Source of the DNA: an uncultured Verrucomicrobiota bacterium
GTDB lineage: Bacteria > Verrucomicrobiota > Verrucomicrobiia > Limisphaerales > UBA9464
Length of the DNA stretch: 20,912 nt
NCBI GenBank assembly: GCA_903930165.1
Contig: CAIYXO010000139.1
Location: 1 to 20,912 of the forward strand
Reading direction: 5' to 3'
Made by a program: the position numbers and the translations under genes. The notes beneath the pieces were generated by a model. That model did not search any database and had not been told where the DNA came from. It saw nothing but the letters and a program-made list of their open reading frames with translations. Below are positions 1 to 5,508 of this stretch, piece by piece (the first letter of the stretch is position 1; each line of letters starts with the position of its first letter).

Positions 1-1
1 G

Positions 2-151
2 GCTGGACGCCTCCTGACCCGGGAGCTGGTCTACACCGGCCTCACCCGGGCCCGGAGCTCGGTGACGATCTGGGCCCAGGAGGGAATCCTGGAACGGGCG
101 GTGGCGACCCGTTCCAGGAGGGAGACCCGTCTGGGTGGGCTGCTCGCCTGA
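2..151 (+). CDS. recD: RecD-like exonuclease V alpha subunit helicase, C-terminal end (partial)
   Basis: Only the last 49 codons are present; the gene begins left of the window. The frame reads LLTRELVYTGLTRARSSVTI and ends ...ETRLGGLLA before a TGA at 149-151. The YTGLTRAR stretch matches superfamily 1 helicase motif VI, and the short tail after it matches how RecD and RecD2 proteins end (an R...R.SGL..L-like pattern). The family consists of ATP-dependent 5'-3' DNA helicases used in double-strand-break repair or, as RecD2, acting without RecBC. The fragment cannot tell RecD from RecD2. It converges on pgi with an 18-nt gap. Its last third carries a perfect 12-bp inverted repeat described separately. 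Family assignment rests on one motif and the tail, so another UvrD_C_2 helicase is possible. Confidence 0.75.
   Translation, partial: AGRLLTRELVYTGLTRARSSVTIWAQEGILERAVATRSRRETRLGGLLA
87..119 (-). terminator. Perfect 12-bp hairpin, candidate pgi terminator inside recD
   Basis: Positions 87-98 are exactly complementary to 108-119, with a 9-nt loop (99-107). Read on the minus strand the hairpin starts 50 nt after the pgi stop and is followed by TTCCCTCCT, a poor but pyrimidine-rich tract. On the plus strand it lies inside the recD coding end and is followed by a purine-rich stretch, so it would not resemble a terminator there. The pairing is seen directly; the terminator role is inference because no real T-run follows. 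Confidence 0.45.
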
Positions 152-169
152 GCGACGTCCCCGCGACCC

Positions 170-1759
170 TTAGGCGGCCTGGAACAGCGTTCCGGCGCCT
201 CGGCCGCCGGCGGCTTTCACGCCCCGGCCGTTGGCGGCGAGGTGGGTGGCGATCTTGAAGACCGTTTCCGCCGCGTCCGGATCCCCGATGCCGGCCGCGA
301 GGGCGTCCGCGCTGAACGACTGGCCGGCGTTGGCGTGGAGATGGGACACGAGCTTCTGCTGGATCGAGAGCACCGCGGCCGCGGCCTTCTTGCCGGCCTC
401 CACGCCGGGCTGGTGGTAGGCGTTGATGTTCACCAGCGTGGCGTACAGTCCTACGGCCCGTTCGAAGAGGGCGATGAGCATGCCCACGGAGAACGCCGAG
501 ACTTCGTTGACGGTGAGCGTGATGCTTTGGCGGCCGTTCTCGTACAGGGCGGTGCGGGTTCCGAGGAAGAAGCCGCTGAGGAAGTCGCCGCTGGTGGCAC
601 CCGGTTCGACCTCCATGCTGGAACCCTCGCGGTCCTTGAGCACCTCGATGAACACGGCGAAGAAGTTGGCGACGCCCTCGCGGAGCTGCTGGACGTAGGC
701 GTGCTGGTCGGTGGAGCCCTTGTTGCCGTAGACCGCCAGGCCCTGGTTGACGATGCGGCCGTCGAGGTCGAGTTCCTTGCCCAACGATTCCATCACCAGC
801 TGCTGGAGGTACTTGGAGAACAGCTCGAGGCGGTCCTTGTAGGGAAGGACGACCATGTCCTTCGCGCCGCGGCCTTCGCCGATGAAGTACCACATCAAGG
901 CCAGTTGGGCGGCCGGGTTGTCGCGGGTGACCTGGTTGCGCGTGACGTCGTCGGCCATGCGGGCGCCGTCGAGCAGGCCGTCGATGTCGAGGCCCTGGAG
1001 CGCGGCGGGAAGGAGTCCGACCGCGCTGAGCTCGCTGGTGCGTCCGCCGACCCAGTCCCACATCGGGAAGGTCTTCAACCATCCGCCGGCGACCGCGACC
1101 TTGTGCATGGCGCTGCCGGTTCCGGTGATGGCGACGGCGTGCCGGGCGAAGTCGAGTCCGGCACGCTCGAAGGCCGCCTTGGCCTCCAGCATGCCGTTCC
1201 GCGTCTCGGGAGTGCCGCCGGATTTCGAGATCACCACCGCCAGTGTCCGGCCCAGCTTTCCGTCCAGCTCCGCCAACACCCGGTCCATGCCGTCGGGATC
1301 GGTGTTGTCGAAGAAGAGCGGCCGGAGCCGGTCGGACTTCGGCTGGCCCAACGCCCGGGAAACGAACTGGGGGCCGAGCGCGGAGCCCCCGATGCCGATC
1401 ACGAGGACGGTTTCAAAGGGGCCGTGCGCGCCCGCGATGCGTCCGGCATGGACCTCGGTGGTGAAGGACTTGATTTCGGCGAGGGTCTTCCCGATCTCGT
1501 CGGCCACGGTCCGGGTCGGGGCGAGCGCCGGGTTGCGCAACCAGTAGTGGCCCACCATGCGGCGTTCGTCCGGGTTGGCGATGCCCCCCTTCTCCAGCTC
1601 GGCCATCGCGATCAGCGCCTTCTGCAGGGGACGTTCCATGCGGGCGTGGAAGTCGTCCGGGAAGTTGACCCGGCTGATGTCGAGAGCCAGTCCGATGGAC
1701 GGGCATTCGAGCAGGTGTTTTTGGAACCGGGACCAGAGGGCGGCTTTGGGCGGAGTCAT
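170..1759 (-). CDS. pgi: Glucose-6-phosphate isomerase
   Basis: Interconverts glucose 6-phosphate and fructose 6-phosphate in the cytoplasm, linking glycolysis, gluconeogenesis and sugar-nucleotide supply. The 529-residue product has both sugar-isomerase (SIS) halves. Visible motifs are GIGGSALGP (122-130), the phosphate-binding SKSGGTPET (178-186), GGRTSELSAVGLLP (238-251), the probable catalytic Glu324 in ESLGKE, GSTDQHAY with His353, and the C-terminal Lys region HQPGVEAGKK (449-458). Length is normal for the family. The frame is open for 88 more codons upstream, but that part is Arg/Pro-rich and unlike Pgi; the ATG at 1759 gives MTPPKAALWSRF, where alignable sequence begins. It is divergent from the sugar-transferase gene and convergent with recD. 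No strong promoter or ribosome binding site was recognised. Confidence 0.97.
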   Translation of the reverse strand: MTPPKAALWSRFQKHLLECPSIGLALDISRVNFPDDFHARMERPLQKALIAMAELEKGGIANPDERRMVGHYWLRNPALAPTRTVADEIGKTLAEIKSFTTEVHAGRIAGAHGPFETVLVIGIGGSALGPQFVSRALGQPKSDRLRPLFFDNTDPDGMDRVLAELDGKLGRTLAVVISKSGGTPETRNGMLEAKAAFERAGLDFARHAVAITGTGSAMHKVAVAGGWLKTFPMWDWVGGRTSELSAVGLLPAALQGLDIDGLLDGARMADDVTRNQVTRDNPAAQLALMWYFIGEGRGAKDMVVLPYKDRLELFSKYLQQLVMESLGKELDLDGRIVNQGLAVYGNKGSTDQHAYVQQLREGVANFFAVFIEVLKDREGSSMEVEPGATSGDFLSGFFLGTRTALYENGRQSITLTVNEVSAFSVGMLIALFERAVGLYATLVNINAYHQPGVEAGKKAAAAVLSIQQKLVSHLHANAGQSFSADALAAGIGDPDAAETVFKIATHLAANGRGVKAAGGRGAGTLFQAA

Positions 1760-1992
1760 GCGCAGCGGCCGGGACCGTAGGATGCGCCTCCGGGCTGCCA
1801 AAGGGGAAAATGGCCGACGGCGGCCCCAAGGGGAGCCAATGGGATGGTGAAGGCCCGGGCGTCGAGTTGTGTCTGTCCGGAAACCCGCGAACCGGGCCGT
1901 TGGAAACGGGCGGTTCCGGAGTCCGGGCCGGCAAGAGTCGCCGTTTTGCTTCTTAACAGGGACCCCGGATACGAATACACACATCCCACACG
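1760..1992. other. Divergent intergenic region between pgi and the sugar transferase
   Basis: This 233-nt gap must hold the promoters of both flanking genes. The right third (about 1941-1985) is locally less GC-rich and contains the promoter candidate listed separately. Short palindromes occur at 1824-1833 (CCCCAAGGGG) and 1897-1909 (a 5-bp stem), too short to interpret at this GC content. No convincing small gene was seen; the open frame extending pgi across it looks non-coding. Confidence 0.5.
1946..1976 (+). promoter_or_regulatory. Weak sigma70-like promoter for the sugar transferase gene
   Basis: TTGCTT at 1946-1951 and TACGAA at 1970-1975 are separated by 18 nt in the most AT-rich part of the divergent gap. 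An overlapping alternative is TTAACA at 1953-1958 with TACACA at 1976-1981 (17-nt spacing). Either would give a very short leader before the ATG at 1993, which has no visible Shine-Dalgarno sequence. Both matches are imperfect. Confidence 0.3.
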
Positions 1993-3375
1993 ATGCTGCT
2001 CCGCCAGCGCCAACTTCAGACAAAGATCCACGCCCTGCTCGATGCCGCGCTTTTCGGGGCGATGTTCTGGCTGGCCCATTTCATCCGTTCGCTTCCCCAG
2101 CTGGACAAGCAGTCGATGATCGGTCCGTTTGCCCAGTACCAGTGGCTGCTGCTGGTGGTGGTGCCGTTGACTCCTCCCCTCCTCGAGCTCCAGGGCTTCT
2201 ATCGCCGTCCGCTCCTCGCCTCGCGGCGCCAGACGTTGGCCCAGATCCTCCGCGGCTCGGCCTGGATGTCGCTCGCCATCATCGTGGCCATGTTCCTCTT
2301 AAAGCAGGAGGTCGCCCGTGGTGTCGTCTCCCTGTTCCTGCCCATGATCGTGGTCGCCATGGTGGCGAAGGAGGAGGCGATACGCCTCTGGACCCATGCC
2401 CGCCTCGGGGACCGCGGCGCACGCCGCCGGGTGATCCTGCTGGGCGGAGACCGCGACCTGGAACGCCTCGGGGAGGCGCTGAAGCTCAACGCCATCGGAG
2501 ACGTCCAGGTGGTGGCGAGGCTCGATCCCACGCGGGCCCGCACCGAGGAACTGGCGCTCCTGCTGCATGAGCACGCCGCCAACGCGGTCCTGGTCGCCCC
2601 GCGGCACATCCTGTTCGGGCAGATCGAGAAGATCGTCCAGGTGTGCGAGCTCGAGGGCGTCGAGGTGTGGATGCATGCGGACTTCTTCCAGACCCGCCTT
2701 TCCCAGACCAGCGTCGACGAGCTGGCGGGACACCCCGTGCTCGTGTTCCGCACCGGTCCCGAGCAGACGTGGCAGTCGCTCGCCAAGGGCGTCATCGACT
2801 TCTTCGGGTCCATCGCACTGCTCGTCGCGGCGTCCCCGCTGTTCCTGTTCGCCGCCGTCGCCGTCAAGCTCAGCTCTTCCGGTCCGATCCTGTTCCGCCA
2901 GCGCCGCGCCGGCCTGAACGGGCATCCGTTCATGATGCTGAAGTTCCGCACGATGGTGACCAACGCGGAGCAGCTGAAGCAGGAGCTGGCGGCCCTCAAC
3001 GAGATGAGCGGGCCGGTGTTCAAGGTGACCAACGACCCCCGCGTCACCCCCGTGGGACGCTTCCTCCGCAAGTGGTCGATCGACGAGCTCCCGCAGCTTT
3101 GGAACGTGTTCCGCGGCGAGATGAGCCTCGTCGGGCCCCGACCGCTGCCGGTCGACGAGGTCGCCCGTTTCGACGACTTCGCCCACCGCCGCCGCCTCAG
3201 CGTGAAGCCGGGCCTCACCTGCCTTTGGCAGGTCAGCGGCCGGAACAACGTCAGCGACTTCAAGGAATGGGTCCGGCTCGACCTCGAGTACATCGACAAC
3301 TGGTCCCTGTGGCTCGACATCCGGATCCTGCTGCGGACGATACCGGCCGTCTTCACCGGCGCCGGCGCCAAGTAG
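1993..3375 (+). CDS. Polyprenyl-phosphate sugar-1-phosphate transferase (exopolysaccharide initiation)
   Basis: Integral membrane enzyme expected to move a sugar 1-phosphate from a nucleotide sugar to undecaprenyl phosphate, the first committed step of exopolysaccharide or O-antigen repeat assembly. The 460-residue protein has four N-terminal hydrophobic segments (about 15-33, 50-66, 90-103, 110-126), a nucleotide-binding-like middle domain (about 145-250, starting RRVILLGGDRD), a fifth hydrophobic stretch (265-290), and a C-terminal bacterial sugar transferase domain (about 262-455). The domain carries KFRTM (317-321), the catalytic Asp364-Glu365 dyad in SIDELPQ, VGPRP (380-384), and PGLTCLWQVSGR (406-417). 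This is the WcaJ/WbaP/CpsE-type architecture; the sugar cannot be told from sequence. No polymerase, flippase or chain-length gene adjoins it, so its pathway partners lie elsewhere. Confidence 0.95.
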   Translation: MLLRQRQLQTKIHALLDAALFGAMFWLAHFIRSLPQLDKQSMIGPFAQYQWLLLVVVPLTPPLLELQGFYRRPLLASRRQTLAQILRGSAWMSLAIIVAMFLLKQEVARGVVSLFLPMIVVAMVAKEEAIRLWTHARLGDRGARRRVILLGGDRDLERLGEALKLNAIGDVQVVARLDPTRARTEELALLLHEHAANAVLVAPRHILFGQIEKIVQVCELEGVEVWMHADFFQTRLSQTSVDELAGHPVLVFRTGPEQTWQSLAKGVIDFFGSIALLVAASPLFLFAAVAVKLSSSGPILFRQRRAGLNGHPFMMLKFRTMVTNAEQLKQELAALNEMSGPVFKVTNDPRVTPVGRFLRKWSIDELPQLWNVFRGEMSLVGPRPLPVDEVARFDDFAHRRRLSVKPGLTCLWQVSGRNNVSDFKEWVRLDLEYIDNWSLWLDIRILLRTIPAVFTGAGAK

Positions 3376-3429
3376 GCCCGCCGTCGCCGGCCGACGCGAT
3401 CGGGAGCCCGGTCCGATTCGCCTTCATGC

Positions 3430-3435
3430 AGGAGG
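3430..3435 (+). promoter_or_regulatory. Ribosome binding site deciding the VOC start
   Basis: AGGAGG ends 5 nt before the ATG at 3441. An in-frame ATG at 3426 lies just upstream of this motif and would add five residues without its own ribosome binding site, so 3441 is preferred. Confidence 0.75.
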
Positions 3436-3440
3436 TTCCC

Positions 3441-3866
3441 ATGACGCCCCCGCTCGCGGACATCGACCATTTCCACGTGCACGTGTCCGACCGTGCCGCC
3501 GCCGAAACCTGGTACGCCCGCGTCCTGGGCCTCCACCGGGATCCCTCCCTGGCTTTCTGGATGCGGGACGGCGGCCCGCTGGTCGTCCGCAACGGGGACG
3601 GAACCGTCCATCTTTCCCTCTTCGAGAGACCCCTGCTTGGGGGGCGCACGACGATCGCCTTCCGAGTCTCCGGACCCGCATTCGTCGACTGGCATCGGTT
3701 TCTCCGGATTCAGCTCCCGACCCCGGCTGAACCCGTCGACCACCAGGTTTCGTGGTCGCTCTACTTCCGGGATCCCGACGGAAACCCCTTCGAGATCACC
3801 TCCTACGAATACGACGCCGTCCGCGACGGTCTGCGACAGGGCACGTTTCCCGGCGCCGCCGCCTGA
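3441..3866 (+). CDS. VOC-fold (glyoxalase/bleomycin resistance/dioxygenase superfamily) protein
   Basis: A 141-residue single-unit vicinal-oxygen-chelate protein. It opens with the typical IDHFHVHVSDRAAAETWYARVLGL (residues 8-31, shown as the classic first beta-alpha element), has a middle strand with His58 (TVHLSLFE), and ends with YFRDPDGNPFEITSYEY (108-124). His10 and Glu118 sit where family metal ligands are expected; His58 or His101 may contribute. Superfamily members are lyases, isomerases, dioxygenases or drug-binding proteins, so the substrate cannot be named. It follows the sugar transferase by 65 nt on the same strand and may be co-transcribed, but no functional link is evident. A hairpin follows the stop. 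Confidence 0.88.
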   Translation: MTPPLADIDHFHVHVSDRAAAETWYARVLGLHRDPSLAFWMRDGGPLVVRNGDGTVHLSLFERPLLGGRTTIAFRVSGPAFVDWHRFLRIQLPTPAEPVDHQVSWSLYFRDPDGNPFEITSYEYDAVRDGLRQGTFPGAAA

Positions 3867-3880
3867 AGCCCGGCCGGTCC

Positions 3881-3904
3881 GGGGTTCCGCGAACCCCTCC
3901 GTTT
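3881..3904 (+). terminator. Terminator-like hairpin after the VOC gene
   Basis: GGGGTTC (3881-3887) pairs perfectly with GAACCCC (3891-3897) around a 3-nt loop, followed by TCCGTTT. It lies 15 nt after the VOC stop. The T-tract is short and merges with the -35 element of the next promoter, so the terminator of one unit directly abuts the promoter of the next. Confidence 0.55.
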
Positions 3905-3930
3905 GACATTCCCTGTTTGGGTGTTATCAT
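3903..3930 (+). promoter_or_regulatory. Sigma70-type promoter of the GntR/ABC operon
   Basis: A perfect TTGACA (3903-3908) and TATCAT (3925-3930) are spaced by 16 nt in a local AT-rich patch of an otherwise very GC-rich window. Transcription would start near 3937, leaving about 13 nt before the gntR ATG at 3950. This is the clearest promoter in the window. Confidence 0.75.
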
Positions 3931-3933
3931 ACA
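3922..3933 (+). promoter_or_regulatory. Candidate GntR/YtrA operator over the -10 box
   Basis: TGTTATCATACA is an imperfect palindrome (TGT...ACA arms, six-base centre) that covers the -10 element. YtrA-type GntR regulators commonly repress their own operon by binding TGT/ACA-armed palindromes at the promoter, so autorepression is likely. The palindrome is seen; its binding by the adjacent regulator is inference. Confidence 0.45.
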
Positions 3934-3949
3934 GACAGTCAACCCCGCC

Positions 3950-4393
3950 ATGATCCATCGCCTCCATTTCCAGATCGATGAGCGCTCAGGTGTGCCGGTC
4001 TACCGCCAGATGATGGACCAGGTGAAGTACTACGTCGCCGGCGGGACGTTGAGGCAGGGGGACCAGCTTCCCTCGATCCGCGAGCTGGCGTCGGCCTTGA
4101 CGGTGAACCCGACCACGGTGGTGAAAGCGTATACCGAGCTGGAGCGGGACGGCGTCATCGAGATGCGCCATGGGAAGGGGGCCTTCGTCTCCGGCCGGGC
4201 GAAGGCGATCACCCGGGAGGAGCAGGAGGTGGCCCTGCGTCGCAGCGCAAAGCAGTTGGTGGTCGAGGCGACCCAGTTGCAGGTGACCCCGCCGCGGGTG
4301 ATCACCGTGGTGCGCGAGGAGTTGAACGCCGTGAACCCGGCACCTTCCGCCGACGAAACCCCGGTGAAGTTCACCGTCGTCCCCGGACGATGA
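3950..4393 (+). CDS. GntR-family transcriptional regulator, YtrA subfamily
   Basis: A 147-residue DNA-binding repressor. The winged-helix domain occupies about residues 8-80: PVYRQMMDQVKYYVAGG, GDQLPSIRELASAL, the recognition helix NPTTVVKAYTELERDG, and the wing MRHGKGAFVS. Only a short helical tail follows, as in the YtrA subgroup, in contrast to the large effector domains of FadR or HutC types. YtrA regulators typically sit first in operons with ABC transporters and respond to cell-envelope antibiotics or related signals. The open frame extends 66 codons further upstream into the VOC gene, but the ATG at 3950 begins the homologous sequence and lies just after the promoter. The ABC ATPase starts 16 nt after its stop. 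Confidence 0.93.
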   Translation: MIHRLHFQIDERSGVPVYRQMMDQVKYYVAGGTLRQGDQLPSIRELASALTVNPTTVVKAYTELERDGVIEMRHGKGAFVSGRAKAITREEQEVALRRSAKQLVVEATQLQVTPPRVITVVREELNAVNPAPSADETPVKFTVVPGR

Positions 4394-4409
4394 TGCCAGA
4401 GGTCCGCAC

Positions 4410-5489
4410 ATGGCCGCCGTCATCGAAACCCGCAGCCTGACCAAGTCCTTCGGTCGTGACGTGGTGGCGGTGAGCGCCCTGGACCTGAGCATCGCCCCGG
4501 GGGCGGTGTACGGGTTGATCGGACGGAACGGGGCGGGGAAGACCACCACCCTGAGGCTGTTGATGGGGCTTCTCAGGGCGGATTCCGGGTCGGCTCGGGT
4601 GTTGGGATGCGACTTCTGGGAGGCCTCGCCCGCCATACGCCAGCGGGTCGCCTATGTTTCGCAGGGGCATCTGGCCCCGGATTGGATGGCGTTGGAGGAC
4701 CTCGACCGGTACGGGGGGCACTTCTTCGACCGCTGGGATTCCGCGCATGCCCGCTTCCTGGCGCGACGTTGGGAACTCCCTTGGAAACGCCCGATCGGGA
4801 AGCTTTCCGGTGGCAACCAGCGGTTGGCCGCCCTCGCCATGGCGTTGTCCGCCAGGCCGGAGGTGCTGATCCTGGACGAGCCTGCCGCCGGGCTGGATCC
4901 GATCGCGCGCCGGGCGTTGCTGGTATGCCTGACCGAGGTGCTTTCCGACGGCGACGGAGCGACGATCCTGCTGAGCACCCACCTCCTTTCGGACCTGGAG
5001 AGACTGGCCTCCCATGTCGGCATCATGGACCGCGGCCGGTTGGTGGCGGAGGGGGCTGTCGAGGACTGGCAGCGCACCATGCGGCGGGTGCAGGTGGTGT
5101 TCGACGGGACGAAGCCGCCCGAGGGGATCTCCATCCCGGGAGCCATCAGGACCCAGGTCCTCGGGCCGGTGATGACCGCCCTTGCCCGCGTCGACGACGA
5201 CGCCCAGCTCGACGGGCTTCGGCAGATCCCGAACGCGCGCGTGTTCGTCTTCCCCCTTTCCCTCGAAGAGCTCTTCGTCGAGTTCTTCGACCGTCCGGCC
5301 CCGGCCGCCGGATGGAACCCGGGAACCGATTCCGGCCGGTCCGGAACAGGCGTCGAGGTGGCACCCCATAAAAGTGTGGGCCGGGGTGTCGCCACGGCCG
5401 CGGACCCCTGCGGAGGGGACTCCGATGTTGAACCTGTCCGGGCCGGCCGGGAAACCAGTGGCGTCTCCGGCCCGCCAGGTGAAGGATGA
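4410..5489 (+). CDS. ABC transporter ATP-binding protein
   Basis: Cytoplasmic nucleotide-binding subunit of an ABC-2/YtrB-like transporter. The 359-residue protein shows Walker A GRNGAGKT (38-45), Q-loop Gln85, signature LSGGN (132-136), Walker B VLILDEP (152-158) with catalytic Glu157, and the switch His191 in LLSTHLLSDLERL. A strand-rich domain follows and ends at SLEELFVEFFD (284-294), where ATPases of this type usually end. The remaining 65 residues are Gly/Ser/Pro-rich, lack hydrophobic core pattern, and coincide with a run of strong DNA palindromes, suggesting that extraneous DNA has lengthened the frame. AGAGG precedes the ATG by about 7 nt. The most likely membrane partner is the polytopic protein at 9851-10714, after two intervening genes. 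Confidence 0.95.
   Translation: MAAVIETRSLTKSFGRDVVAVSALDLSIAPGAVYGLIGRNGAGKTTTLRLLMGLLRADSGSARVLGCDFWEASPAIRQRVAYVSQGHLAPDWMALEDLDRYGGHFFDRWDSAHARFLARRWELPWKRPIGKLSGGNQRLAALAMALSARPEVLILDEPAAGLDPIARRALLVCLTEVLSDGDGATILLSTHLLSDLERLASHVGIMDRGRLVAEGAVEDWQRTMRRVQVVFDGTKPPEGISIPGAIRTQVLGPVMTALARVDDDAQLDGLRQIPNARVFVFPLSLEELFVEFFDRPAPAAGWNPGTDSGRSGTGVEVAPHKSVGRGVATAADPCGGDSDVEPVRAGRETSGVSGPPGEG
5358..5479 (+). repeat. Cluster of three strong hairpins at the 3' end of the ABC ATPase gene
   Basis: Three successive structures lie in 122 nt just before the propeller gene. The first is a 10-bp stem (5358-5367 with 5383-5388 and 5392-5395, 3-nt bulge), which competes with an inner 6-bp hairpin, CCCATA to TGTGGG, with an AAAG loop (5365-5380). 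The second is CCCCT/AGGGG (5405-5418) with a 4-nt loop. The third is CGGGCCGG/CCGGCCCG (5439-5446, 5467-5474) with a 20-nt loop and a CCTG/CAGG outer stem (5433-5436, 5476-5479). No known riboswitch was recognised. It could be a dispersed palindromic repeat, an RNA regulator of the downstream gene, or chance pairing in GC-rich DNA. Confidence 0.4.
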
Positions 5490-5508
5490 AGGAGTCGTTC
5501 GGAATCCC

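Noticed and set aside
242..1780. A 512-codon open frame on the + strand opposite pgi
   Set aside because: pgi on the other strand has full family motifs; this frame is a GC-driven shadow with no recognisable domain.
1760..2023. An 88-codon upstream extension of pgi
   Set aside because: Arg/Pro-rich and not Pgi-like; it would overlap the sugar-transferase start.
5358..5480. Known riboswitch (TPP, cobalamin or c-di-GMP class) before the propeller gene
   Set aside because: Short similarities such as GAACCTG occur, but the conserved cores of these classes are missing.
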